From: Carya illinoinensis
Taxonomy: Eukaryota > Streptophyta > Magnoliopsida > Fagales > Juglandaceae
DNA length: 64,000 bases
Direction of reading: 5' to 3'
Assembly (NCBI RefSeq): GCF_018687715.1
Contig: NC_056767.1
Span: 29,890,001-29,954,000 of the forward strand
Under the pieces are notes generated by a model. The model was not told where the DNA came from and made no database searches. It saw only the letters and a program-made list of their open reading frames with translations. This document shows positions 9,264 to 20,769 of the stretch, in pieces (position 1 is the stretch's first letter; every line of letters begins with the position of its first letter). The translations under genes and the position numbers were made by a program.

Positions 9264-11637
9264 ATGCTTTCTAAAACTGTTATCGCCCTCTTCTGTGTTT
9301 TCCTATCTCTAGCATTATGCCCTTCGGAAGCACGGACTTGGGTAAAAGGAGGTTACTGGTTTGGTATGTAACTGGTGACATTAATTAAACCATTTATGTT
9401 TACCCTGGTTTAATTCCTTTTGCTGATACATCATCAACGACTTCTATAATTGGTAAATGATAAGGTTCAAATTGGTTAATTTTACGATATGCTTCTGCAC
9501 CTCTGATTTTGAAATGATTTGACCATCAGCTGAGGAGGGTGACCATGAAAATCAGAACCATAAGGGGAGATTGTTAGTGATTGTTTTGGTTTCGAGTGGT
9601 GCTACGATTGTTCTCCTCCTAGGCTCGGTGTGGGTGATGTGTTATTTGAGGAAGAGAAAGGTCAAGTTGACAGGTAATTTCTTTTGTCCTAGTTTTAACT
9701 CGGACTTCAGATAATACTCTGCTTATTTCCATATGTATTGTAAATTGATATCTTTATACATTTTTTCTCTTATTGTTCTCTTCGGTCACAGGGACGGTAC
9801 TCAAGGCAAGAAAAGAAAAAGAAGCCAAAGTAAATGGTATAGCAACTGCTGGAAACTTAAACACCAATGTTCCGGATCTTGAGTCTATAGCTATGCTGAT
9901 ATTGAGATGGCTACGAATAAATTTTCATTTGAAAATAAGCTAGGAGAGGGTGGATATGGTCCTGTTTACAAGGTAAAAATTTTTAGTGCTTCGTAACCTA
10001 TAATTAGACAATGCCAATTTATCAGATGCCAAGCTGCTGCATATATTAATGAGAGCAAGAAAGTTTTTTTTTTTTAATTATTTTTTTTTCTGCCTATGAA
10101 GAAATAAGAAAAGAAAAAGTCTTTTTGGTATATGCTGCATGTCATACCCTAAGCATGGATGGGTGTGTATGTTGCAGGGTGTACTAGTAAACAAACAGGA
10201 AATAGCAGTGAAAAAACTTTCAAAAGCTTCAACACAGGGGTTTGAGGAGTTCAAGAATGAGGTCACACTAACAGCAAAACTACAACATGTTAATCTTGTG
10301 CGAGTTTTGGGATTTTGCATCGAAAGGGATGAACAAATGCTGATCTACGAGTACATGCCAAACAAAAGCTTGGATTTCTACCTCTTTGGTAAGAAACCTA
10401 TCTGTTCATAATTAGCTAGCGTAATGTAATTTATGTTGCAATTTTTTTCAAATTTTTAGTGTTGAAAGTAGAAACTAATATTCATGCCCCACATGTGCCC
10501 CAGTTCAGCGTATATGAAACTGGTGGCAGGCAGTATAAAGAAAAATTTAGTATTGTTGGTGGCTGGTGCCATCCAGAGTTAAGCTTAAATATAAATCAAG
10601 GGGAACTTTGCTTTAGCTTAAGCTTTAGAGGGGGTTGACACATATTGTTCTGGTTCTGAAAATACTTGTGAACTCGTTAGCATTTTGCTCCTTTGTTCAA
10701 GTCATTACTCTGGAAACGGGTATTTCATTACCGAATTGACGCAGACAGTGCCAGACGATTTCTTTTGGATTGGAAAAAGCGTGTTCATATAATCGAAGGG
10801 ATTACTCAAGGACTTCTATATCTCCAAGAATACTCAAGATTGACAATAATTCATCGAGACCTGAAAGCTAGCAACATTTTACTTGACAATGAAATGAAGC
10901 CTAAGATCTCAGATTTTGGTATGGCAAAGATTTTCAGTAAAGATGAACATGAAGCAAACACCGGCCGGATTGTGGGAACATAGTGAGTATTCTTCCTATT
11001 AAAGTTGAATAATTTAAGCATTCTTTTTCATCCTGAGACTAATTTTTGTATACAATTTACCAATGCAGTGGTTATGTTCCGCCGGAATATGTTAAAAAAG
11101 GTTTATACTCTACTAAATCCGATGTTTACAGCTTTGGAGTTCTAATCCTACAAATCATAAGTGGCAAGAAGAATGCCTGCTTTTATGGTCTAAATGAAGA
11201 TTTGAACCTCCTTGAATATGTAAGTTGGTTCTATACTCTCTTCCATAATATATAAGTACGAACAAAAATCAAATTTAGATTATCATGGTCAGTAACATTA
11301 ATATATGGGGAATTTTCTGTAATTTCAGGCATATGACTCGTGGAAGTCAGGAAAAGGCAAGGAGTTTATGGATCCATCCCTAGATGATACGGTTTCATCA
11401 TGTAAACTAATCAGATGTCTTCAAATAGGTCTTTTATGCGTTCAGGAAAATGCAGCTGATAGGCCATCCATTTTGGAGGTTTCTTCAATGCTAAAAAGTG
11501 AGAGTGCTGCTCTTACAATCCCCAAAATTCCTGCTTTTTCTACAAAAAGAAACGGAGATGAGCGAACTAAATCTCAACTCCAGCTAGAAAATTGTTCCAT
11601 CAATGATACAACACTCTCCCAAATGGAAGCCCGGTAA
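9264..11637 (+). pseudogene. Copy A: receptor-like kinase lacking its GH18 ectodomain
   Basis: Seven exons can be placed: 9264-9363, 9530-9673, 9792-9972, 10178-10388, 10745-10982, 11069-11220 and 11329-11637, all with GT-AG borders. Exon 1 encodes a signal peptide (MLSKTVIALFCVF...) and the first GH18 residues (VKGGYW). Exon 2 encodes a transmembrane segment (VLVSSGATIVLLLLGSVWVM) and basic stop-transfer. Exons 3-7 encode a Ser/Thr kinase: LGEGGYGPVYK loop, AVKK lysine, [21 protein letters not shown], and SDVYSFGV. About 1 kb of GH18 coding sequence present in copy C is deleted. A 1-bp loss near 9880 (after the NVPDL codons) shifts the frame to a stop before the glycine loop. Everything downstream is intact. 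The family is the chitinase-related receptor-like kinases, plasma-membrane proteins thought to sense glycans. Confidence 0.85.
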
Positions 11638-12068
11638 CCAAGCAAGGAGCCATCTCTCTTCTGAAATATAGTTTCATAATTGGAGAGAAATTTCTGCATA
11701 TTCTTAAGAGTGAGATATATACATAAAAGTATATGTATGTACTTCTTTCATTGTACCAATTTTGTAAATCACTGCAGAACATACATTTTAGATTCTTATC
11801 ATAATGTAGTCTTGACCTTTAGATTCTTATCATAACATGGTCCAAATTTGATGAACAAACTTTAGTTGCTTACTCTTGACCTTTTTTTAAAAAAAAAAAA
11901 AAAATTTAGGAAGATGACAGTACCCAAATTTTATTAGTTGTCATTACTTATGGTGGAGGAAAACCGTGGTAACAAACAGGATAGTTGGGATTTACAAATA
12001 TAAGAAAAAAACAATCTCATGCATCAACATAGGCTTTATACCCAAATTTTCTGTCCTCTCTCTTTCAA
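11638..12068. other. 3' flank of copy A
   Basis: The first ~180 bases match the region after copy C (59359-59540), including TTTCTGCATATTCTTAAGAG, so they are the duplicated 3' UTR and flank. An A-rich run lies at 11888-11905. Nothing else is recognisable. Confidence 0.6.
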
Positions 12069-12385
12069 ATTTATATCCTCCATTCCTCACTTCTATCCTA
12101 AGATAATGGACTTCAACATAGGCTTTATACTAGCGTTCATTTTACCCCCAACAGCCCCAATAATACCCAAAGAATGAAAATTATAATCGTAGTCAACGTG
12201 AAAGATAACAAAATTTTGATATTTACTGGATAAATAGATGAAGAGCAAGACATAAGCAGAAGTAGCAGCAAATTATATACCTGCTCGACTCACTCCTCTA
12301 GACTTAATAGCCTCCCCAGTGATTTGCTTTTTGCAAGCTTTCCAGAAACATGGGTCTCCAATTGGTAACCTTCTTCTTTCCTTGG
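12069..12385. repeat. Uninterrupted copy of the 5.5-6.6 kb block
   Basis: This sequence matches 5497-5726 joined directly to 6556-6640. At 12300-12306 it reads TAGACTTAATAGCC where the other copy has the TRIM array and its CTTTT duplication, so it represents the empty insertion site. No coding frame is recognised. Confidence 0.85.
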
Positions 12386-12520
12386 TTCGTGTGACAGTTT
12401 ATGATTCATCTCCATTGGAGTGTTGACTGGTTTGCATCCAAGCAAACCAGCATCTTCAAGAACTTCTAAGCTATATTTCCTTTAACACAAGTGAATCCCT
12501 GAAGTTGATCTTGCAATTTC

Positions 12521-12727
12521 CTAACCTAATAAATACTTTAGATTTCCAAGGTCCTTTATCTTGAATTGAGAATGGAGATGTACTTTCATACTATCAACAA
12601 CAAGTATGTTAGAACTTCCAATAATTATATCATCAACATAGACTAACAAGGCTACAAAACCTAACTTGTCATCCTTTGTAAACAATGAGTAATCTACTTT
12701 GGACTGTTGGAAACCCTTTGAAAGCAA
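12521..12727 (-). pseudogene. Copia reverse transcriptase fragment
   Basis: The frame contains FQQSKVDYSLF, LLVYVDDIIIGSS and FKIKDLGNLKYLLG. The catalytic YVDD box and the following DLG.L.YFLG region are conserved Copia RT motifs. Flanking RT sequence to about 13090 is recognisable but split by stops. Confidence 0.85.
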
Positions 12728-13400
12728 GAAAGAAGAGAATTTTGAGAACTATTGCCGAGAGGCTTGTTTAAGCCCATAAAGGGACTTGTGTAATTTACAA
12801 ACTAGTGTCTTATCTTTAGGGTGTGGTGACTCCCCTTAAAATTGATACCCTGGAGGCAAGTCCATATAGATTTTTTCATCCAAATCTCAATAGAGAAAGG
12901 AATTGTGCACATCCCATTGATACAAGTGCCACTTGTGAATAGCTACCAATAGTCTAACTGTTGTGAGTTTTGCCACTGGACTAAAGGTTTCTTGATGGTC
13001 AAACCCTTCTCTTTGTGTGTAACTCTTGGCAACTAATCTGGCTTTATATCTTTCTAAGGTCCCATTAGATTTTAGTTTACCTTATACACATATTTGCACC
13101 CAACAGTTAATTTTCCAAAAGGGAGAGTAGTGAGAGTCCAGGTTCCATTGTTTTCCAAAGCTGCTAATTCTGATCTCATTGCCTCTTGCCAATGTGGAAC
13201 TTCACAGCCTCTTGGTAACTTCTTGGTTCATGTAGAAGGGATAAGGAAAGAGCAAAGGACCAGTAAGTGGGTGATAATCTTGTGTAGTTTAAATGTTGAT
13301 GGAGAGAATTAGTAGTTGAGGTAAGATGAGTTGGCAAAGAATCAGAAGTGGTGGTAAGTTGACAGTGATAATCTTGTAGTTAGGTAGGTTGCTTTCTAAC

Positions 13401-13739
13401 TCAACCTAACCTTCTAGGAGGTGTGATGTGAATTGAGTCATTAGGGGAAGGTGATGAAGGGGGGGGGGTTTGAGATGATGGTATATGGGACTGAACATTT
13501 GAGGATTCCTCAAGCAATGAGGATTGGTTGTCAAGGGAATTGGGTGATGGTGGTTCTGTATGTGTGTCTGAGTGTAGGACAGGTTGAGGATAAAAGAGAG
13601 AGGAGTCTGATAGTGGTGAAGCTAAGACCAAACCAGGTGAAAGAATGGTATGGATGGTGTTGGAACTAAGATCTTGAAAAGGAAAATTGGATTCATAAAA
13701 AATGACATCTCTGGAAATGAAGCAGGAATGATTTTCCAA
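13401..13739 (-). pseudogene. Copia integrase-RT linker fragment
   Basis: The frame begins ENHSCFISRDVIFYESNFPF, the conserved SRDVxFxE motif at the end of Copia integrase, followed by the usual low-complexity Ser/Pro linker before RT. No enzyme core is present. Confidence 0.7.
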
Positions 13740-14316
13740 ATCATAGAGCTTGTACCCCTTGACACCAGCTAGGTAGTCAAGAAAGATGCATCTCTTGGCT
13801 CTAGGACTCAGTTTGGATGTGTTATGCTTGAGGGTAGATGCAAAACAAAGGCATTTGAATACCCTTAAATGTATGTAAGATGGTATTGCTGAGAAGAGGA
13901 CTTCAAAAGGGGACCTATTGTTCAGTATGGGAGTGGTATTGTGTTAATGAGATGGATGGCTGTTATGATAGCATCCCCCCAAAAATGAAGAGGCAGAGAA
14001 GCTTGAAAAATGAGGGTCCTAGCAACACATAAGAGGTGTTGATGTTTTTTTTCAACCACCCCATTCTATTTGGGGGGTGTAAACATGTCTTTTGGTACAA
14101 AATTCCATTGGAATTATAGAAAGTGGGCATGTCGAATTCTAGTCCATTATTAGATCTGACTTGTTTTATTTTTATGCTGAATTGGGTGCTAATAATGTGA
14201 ACAAAGTTCTATAAAAGAGTCATTGTCTCATATTTTAATTTCATCAAATAAACCCAAGTGCCCCGAGAGTGATCATTAATTATAGTCAAGAAATAATGAT
14301 GACCCTGGATTGATGC

Positions 14317-14595
14317 TTATGAATAAGGTCCCCAAATATCACAATGAATCAGTTCAAAAGGAGATGAAGTGCAAGAGGTACTTAGATTGAATGATTTCCT
14401 TTTCTGTTTAGCCAAATGGCAAATATTACATTGCATATCTTTGTCACTTTTTATATTGGGAACCATTAACAGTGTTGTAGCTAGATGGATTGGAAGTGAA
14501 GAAATAAAGGCCATTGTGAACTCTAGCAAGTCCAATCGTCGTCCATGGAGATAGGGCTTGTATGAATCTTTACTTTTATTAAGAACTTGTATCAA
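14317..14595 (-). pseudogene. Copia GAG-pre-integrase fragment
   Basis: The frame carries a CNICHLAKQKRKSF zinc-binding region and ends HCDIWGPYS, the first catalytic Asp region of integrase. The usual H..LGH part upstream is degenerate. Confidence 0.75.
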
Positions 14596-14754
14596 TCTTT
14601 AGATTTTTAACTGAGAAATAGTGGCCTCCTGTGGGTGTCGAAGTCTTTTGTGCCAAATGCTAAAAGTAACATCTTTATGCCTAATTGAGAAGTGTGCTTC
14701 ATGGGCTATCGGTAACATGTACAAATTACCCCGTTTTCTCTCTCACATCATGAC

Positions 14755-15099
14755 CTACCTTGTCTTCCTGTCAAGAATATTGAAACTAGTATGATCAAAT
14801 TCACAATTTACTGGGTGAGTAGAGAGTTGGCCAATAGATAATGAAATGCGTTCTAACTCAGGAACAAGGAGAACATTATCTAAATGTATTTTGGAGGAAC
14901 CAAGTTGTATCGACATATCACCCGGGTGGCTAATAGGCAAAGTATCTCCATTACCAATAAGAAAATGACACTCACAAGTATATGGATGCAAGTTACTGAG
15001 GATACCTACATAAGATGTCACATGAGCACTAACATCTAAATCTGTTGTCCATTCTGCATCAAAAACACCATTTTCTATAGTCATGGCAACAATAAACAT
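14755..15099 (-). pseudogene. Copia protease remnant
   Basis: AEWTTDLDVSAHVTS matches the protease active-site region (W..DSGAS.HVT), with the catalytic DSG changed to DLD. It is followed by LIGNGDTLPISH and NVLLVPEL, which are conserved protease strands. The altered catalytic triplet shows the copy is dead. Confidence 0.75.
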
Positions 15100-15119
15100 C
15101 AGAAAGATACAATGTTTAA

Positions 15120-17329
15120 GTAGATAAAATTAGTTACAAATTTTGAGCCCTATGAATGAAAATGATGAAATCTTCTTCTTTTTCTAATATATCACAAATT
15201 CATTATTAGTTCAAAATGGCCTATTCTAGAGGTAGTATTATTTCATCAAAATAATGAAATATAAGCGAGTTGATAGCGTGGTCACCAAATTTGAGAGAAT
15301 TTTATTTTGCTAATTTGTCACTAAAATATTGAATGAAATTGTATTTTTTAATTGGTAGAAGAAAGAAATGAAGCTCACCAAAGTGTAAAAATTGTGTCAA
15401 TTACACCTTTGAAAGAAACAATGATAGATGAAAGTTTAGGTGTCCTAAACAGAAGACCTAGTTTGGAGTGAAAGGTGAGCTTTTTATCTGTACAAGTTTC
15501 GAATCAGATGATCTTATAAATGTTTATACATATTTTTTGAGGTTAAACTCGAGTGTAAATCTTCAAGTTTGAACTTTTTTATCATTTGTATAAGTTTCAA
15601 ATCAAATCCTATATACATTATACTTATTTTTGGTGGTTACACTCGAGTGCAAATGTTCATATTTTAATTTATTTCAAACTATCATTTATGTTTATTCTAT
15701 TTTTCTTTCCAATAAAATGTTATTCCTCATGTCCTCATAATACTTTTATTAAAAATATTTTACGCTCATGAGGCATGTACCGAAACCAAAGGAAATATAA
15801 TTTTTAAAAAATTTTTACAACTTGTGGAGTAGACGTTTGACGCATGATTATAGAAAGTTTTTACAACTTGGGGGCAATGTAGCATCGTCCATTTTAATAT
15901 GGCTATTTTGCAATGTTTTAGAATTTAAAAGGGTAAATTTGTCTTTAACTTTAGAGGGAAAAGAGATTGCAATTTTTTACTAGTTTAGAATATGGGTCGT
16001 TGTAAAACATGATAAAATTTGAGTGGTGATTGATATATAATTAAGTGGTGGGTTTGTTCAATTTTTTTTCTAGAAAAATGCTAAACTCACAACGATTGGG
16101 TTTCGAGAGAGTCTACCGACACTTTTCTTTTTTCACTTAATAATTAATTAAGTGTTTTTTTAAATATTTAAGGATATAAAAAAATGTATAAACAAAAGGC
16201 ATTTAGCCTTCTTAGGAGAATGTATAGGGCTACACCCACGACTCTTTTCCCTAAGGAAAATGCTTCTTTTTCCAATAGTTTTTACCGCTGGTTTCTACCG
16301 TTGTGACTTTTTTTATTTATTTTTATTATTTTGTTTACTTAATTATTAAGTAAGTACTTTTTTAATAATGTTGTGAATTTTTTTATTTTTTTAAAAATAT
16401 TTAAATGTATTAAAAAAACATATGTAAAAAGAAACTAAAATAAAAAAATCTCAAAAGCACAAGCGGGAGCTTCCAGCGGTGGCAGTAGCACCACCCTTTC
16501 CCAAACTATATATTATTATTATTCAACAAGTACTATTTGTTATTAACTTATAGGTAGTACTAAACAATATATAAAAGTTCATTAACTGTTCTTTAAGGTC
16601 AGTTTCATCTGGAAACATTGAGCAAAACATGTGTTTTAATATTTTAATTTCATATCCCACTTTTGCTTATTTTTCCAAACCAATTTGTGTAGCCTTTAGA
16701 AATGGTATTAAAACAAAAAATAAAAATAAAAATAAAAACAATTGATGATGGCCGTTTCAGCCAACTCCAACTAAAACTATTATTAAGGAAATTAAAGTCG
16801 TACATTAATATTTAACAGTTTAAATTAAACAAAAGGGCGCTCATCTGCCATGCTCATCCGCTATGCCACTGATAACCAGCTTTTTACACTGGTTTAGGCC
16901 TTCTTTGTTTTCGTGAGAGATAAAAGAAGGAAGCAAGACTATTTATTTTCCAAGTGCATGCCATTTCTGTTTTCGGTTAGGGTCCGCCATTATCATGATC
17001 AGTCTGAGCTGCGCTCATCTATTCTCAAGTCGACATCTTCTCCATGATCTATCTACATCATCATCTTCCAACTGCCCGCATTCAATCGGCTAGAAATTGC
17101 TCTAATGGGTAGATGACTTAGTTTTTATGGCATTAATTATTTAGCCAAAGTCTCCTCATCCTTTTATTCAAGTCTTTTTCCAGTACTCTACTTTTTCTTT
17201 GATTCATTTAATTCAACCACATGGTATAAACTACTCCACATAGTTGAATTATTCAACTAAAAATAAAAATAAAAATAGAAGCAATCACAATAATAACCAC
17301 GCATGGCCAATTTGAAAGTTCTCCAGATT
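15120..17329. other. AT-rich intergenic sequence with MITE-like repeats
   Basis: No gene is recognisable in 2.2 kb. Two AT-rich blocks at about 16060-16240 and 16240-16510 share a core of the form TTTTAAATATTTAA..ATAAAAAAATG flanked by GC-richer ends. The same layout recurs near 8690, 47930, 48270 and 60880. A near-duplicate pair (15490-15560 and 15570-15650, CGAGTGTAAAT or CGAGTGCAAAT) is a small local repeat. Confidence 0.4.
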
Positions 17330-17464
17330 CAAATTGTTAGGATCACTACAACAAAAATCATTTTTTGGGACGAAATTGCTTTGGGACGAATTGGAAATCG
17401 TCCCAAAAAGTGAGATTTTGGAACGAAATTTGAATTTCGTTCCAAAATAACGACGGAATGCCAG

Positions 17465-17750
17465 ACCGTTCGAACGCGTTCGAACGCTATTCTTAGGGAC
17501 GAAATTTTTTGTCCCAAATAAGTTAACCGTTCGACCGTTAATGATTAACCATTCGAACGTTCAATTGTTACCGTTTAAACGTAATATTGGCGCGATAGGC
17601 AAAATTATTTTGGAGGGAAATTGACAAACCGTTCGAACGGTAAATTATAAACGTTCGAATGATACATATTCACCGTTCAAACGTTATTTGAAGCGTTCGA
17701 ACGTGGTACCGTTCGAACGGTAAGTTAATACCGTTCGAACGTATTAACTG
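17465..17750. repeat. Left subterminal CGTTCGAACG repeat cluster
   Basis: At least five perfect or near-perfect CGTTCGAACG palindromes occur in under 300 bp, often extended to ACCGTTCGAACGGT. Further copies lie at 18650-18815, 19210-19290 and 20215-20570. By family knowledge such motifs bind the CACTA DNA-binding transposase protein. Confidence 0.85.
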
Positions 17751-19659
17751 AAAATTAATACCCTTCCCTAATTAATCCAAATTCATGATAATAAATGTTA
17801 TTTAAATGTAATATTCGGTATTAATTATATTAAATATAATAATTAATTCAATTATAATATATTTTAACTGTTAAATATATTAAATGCAATATATTTAATG
17901 CGCTTATATATTATTAAACACTATATATTATATTTATAATTTTTTATATATATAGTATATATTATATTATATTTAATTAAAATATATTATACTATTGAAT
18001 ATTATATAGTATATAGTATATAGTATAAGTTATATTATATAGTATAATTAATATAATATAGACTACTATATACATGAAACTATGTTCATGTATTTATATA
18101 ACATATATATTATATGTGATATTAACTAATATATATATATATAATAGTATATGTATTACATGACTTGTTTAATATATTTTTCATATTATATTGCAGTTAT
18201 AGGCTAATTAGATGACACTCTCTATTCTAGCACTATAAATGACACTATATATACTCAATTTTAGTTTTTGTATCATTATAATACACTCTAATTGCTAGTA
18301 GTATAGATGACACTATATATAATAGTAGATATCCTATTATTAAATAATATTATAATAATAATATAATATAATAAACACTATATATATATGCATGTGATAC
18401 ATATAACCCTATGCTATGATACCATATATATGTTATATATAATAGGTTAATATATGTACTTGACTATAATACTAGATGTAATATGATATTTTATACTATA
18501 TATGTTACTAAACTATATAATATATGTTTGATTATATATTATATAGTTATATTACTCTATCTCTAAACTATAGTATATTTACAAGTTATTATATTTAAAG
18601 GTATAGTGTAAAAAAAATACAATAAGCAACATTTTAATTTGACGTTTGAACGGTTTAAAATAACCGTTCAAACGTATAAGAAAACGTTCGAACGGTAATT
18701 TTCACGTTCGAACGGTAATTTTCACGTTCGAACGTGAAAATTAGAGGGGGAAAATTTTCCCGCTAATCTATTTGACGTTCGAACGTTCATTAAATAACCG
18801 TTCGAACGTCAATGTTCTACATTTACACGACAGAACCTCACAATCTCGCACTCGTTCCAGTCGACTTCCAATCTCTCTCACGCTCATTTTCTTCCAACCA
18901 ACGCCATTATTCTTCAATCCAGCCCTCAAATATTACTAACTTCTATCAATCTCTTATATTTTCGGATTAAGAGGTTGTTTTTACCGTTTGGTGAAGAGTA
19001 TTTAAGTTTTGGGCATTGGGTACGGGTGGATTTTCCGGTTTATCTCTCCAAATCAGGTATTCTCCTTAAATATATTCTCATTTTAGATTTTATATAAGTG
19101 TTTTCGTTTGCTATAATGAGTTCGTCATATAGTTTGCTGTCTTTTGATGTAATTTGGACTGTAAATGTTGAGGTTTTCGGAGGTTGAAGACGACTGTAAT
19201 CTGGAATTAATCCGTTCGAACGGTACTCGTTTGCCGTTCGAACGTATGTCCTTAGATCGAACGGTGACTAGCACCGTTTGAACGTTATGTTGGTCAGTAT
19301 TAAAATAATTAATACTTTAAATGCAGGAATTGAAATAAAAATTAATTATTTATAATCTACATTTAATAATACTTAAATACTTAAAAGATTAAAGTAATCA
19401 AATGAGAATGAATTCAATTACAAATCATCTAAAATTTAATAATACTTAAATATTTAATAGTTGAATTATTCAACTATAGGTTAATACAAATAGTTTTGTT
19501 TTAATAACACAAAAATACTTAATCTTTGAATTAATAAAATGAATTTTAAATAAAATACAAATAATCTAGATTTAATAATACTTAAATACTTAAAAGTTAA
19601 AAGTGATCAAATGAATTTGAATTAAAATATAAATTCCGAATTATAATTAATAAAATGAA

Positions 19660-19770
19660 TGTTAATTACAATACAAATAGTTATAATTATTAACTAGAAT
19701 GTTAATTACAATACAAATAGTTATAATTATTAACTAAAATGTTAATTAAAATACAAATAGTTATAATTAA
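19660..19770. repeat. ~38-bp triplication inside the CACTA element
   Basis: Three consecutive copies of a unit starting ATGTTAATTA and containing TACAAATAGTTATAATTA occur. They have no coding capacity. Confidence 0.8.
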
Positions 19771-19839
19771 TAAAATATTTTGAAAGATATAAAACAACTA
19801 TCTAATTATTTAATAATATAAATACTTAATTAACATATC

Positions 19840-20022
19840 TTGCATTGTTTGTTTGATACATGTTCTATTGAAGAATTGGTTGCAAAACAACAAGAGTTAG
19901 AGGCTCAATTGGCGAGACAAGGAGACATGGAAATGCGCCTCAAAAAACATGAAGAAGAACAAGCAGAGTTCAGGAGAGATATGCAATTCCAAATGCAACA
20001 GTACAGGCCTCCAACCAACTGA
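19840..20022 (+). pseudogene. Coiled-coil exon remnant within the CACTA element
   Basis: The 60-codon frame contains KQQELEAQLARQGDMEMRLK and EEEQAEFRRDMQFQMQQY. It is a charged, heptad-rich segment like the C-terminal coiled coils of plant CACTA-associated (Transposase_24-type) proteins. It follows a TTGCAT or TTTGATAC context but no clear splice site, and no other part of such a protein is found. It is probably the last exon of a deleted transposase gene; the family call is an inference from composition and position. Confidence 0.4.
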
Positions 20023-20214
20023 TGGTTTTTTACGTCTAGCTTATGACATTATCTAATTATGTATGAACAATGCTAATATCATGGTTATTTATTTCTTCGC
20101 ACTTATTATAAAACTTTTGTGAGTAATTAAACAGTTCCTAATTTATGTTTTTCAAATATTATGGATGTCTATTTAATTTTTTTTTATAATTATTGATTTT
20201 AATAAAAATAATAT

Positions 20215-20570
20215 CCGTTCGAACGACCGTGTCACGTTCGAACATTAATGGGTAGGGCGTTCAAACGATAATGTACCGTTCAAACATTAATGACCAAACC
20301 GTTCGAACGATACCAGATGCTCAAAAAAACATTCAAACGCAGGTCATTACCATAGCGTTCGAACGTTGATCAGCACCGTTCGAACGTTGATCAGCACCGT
20401 TCGATCTGTTCCTTTAACGTTCGAACGTAATTCTATTGATCGTTTGAACGTATCTTGATAACCGTTCAAAAGATACATTAACGTTCGAACGGTAACTGAG
20501 AAGCATTCGAACGCCATTCTGGAACGAATTTTAACCGTGACAAAAAAAGTCATCGTTCGAACGGTATCGA
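20215..20570. repeat. Right subterminal CGTTCGAACG repeat cluster
   Basis: About ten GTTCGAACG-type motifs, several degenerate, fill 350 bp just inside the right end. One pair (CGTTCGAACGTTGATCAGCA) is a direct tandem copy. This mirrors the left cluster. Confidence 0.85.
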
Positions 20571-20769
20571 ACGGTCAATTTCAAAATCGTTCCAAAAGAT
20601 ATATTTTGGGACGAAATTGTAATTTTCGTCCCAATATATCTTCTGGGACAGTGATGTTGGGACGACCTTGGGACGAAATTTTTTCGTCCCAAAAAATCTT
20701 TCGGGACGAAATCTATATATTTTGGGACGAAAATTTTCGTCCCAAAAAATATTTTTTGTTGTAGTGGAT

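Larger units (their letters stand above)
12420..15110 (-). mobile_element. Degenerate Copia retrotransposon, protease to RT
   Basis: Minus-strand fragments occur in Copia order from right to left: protease remnant, GAG-pre-integrase with integrase start, integrase-RT linker, and RT with YVDD. Stops and shifts break the polyprotein throughout. The segment 13740-14316 still shows weak integrase similarity but no long frame. No LTRs, primer site or duplication could be identified, so the borders are approximate. Confidence 0.8.
17344..20766. mobile_element. Non-autonomous CACTA (En/Spm) transposon
   Basis: Inverted termini CACTACAACAAAAA lie at both ends, and GAT is duplicated on either side (17341-17343 and 20767-20769), the 3-bp duplication of CACTA elements. 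The ends carry GGGACGAAAATTTCGTCCC-like palindromes. Inside these are many copies of the palindrome CGTTCGAACG, the layout of subterminal transposase-binding repeats. The centre is an AT-rich block (17760-18640), a short possible leader around 18830-19060 and a 19.3-19.8 kb AT-rich stretch with a ~38-bp triplication. No full transposase is present; the only coding trace is at 19840-20022. At 3423 bp it is a deletion derivative. Confidence 0.95.

Noticed and set aside
17465..20570. Regular short palindromes resembling a repeat-spacer array (CRISPR-like)
   Set aside because: Spacing is irregular, the motif is only 10 bp, and the array lies inside a plant CACTA element with defined ends and duplication.
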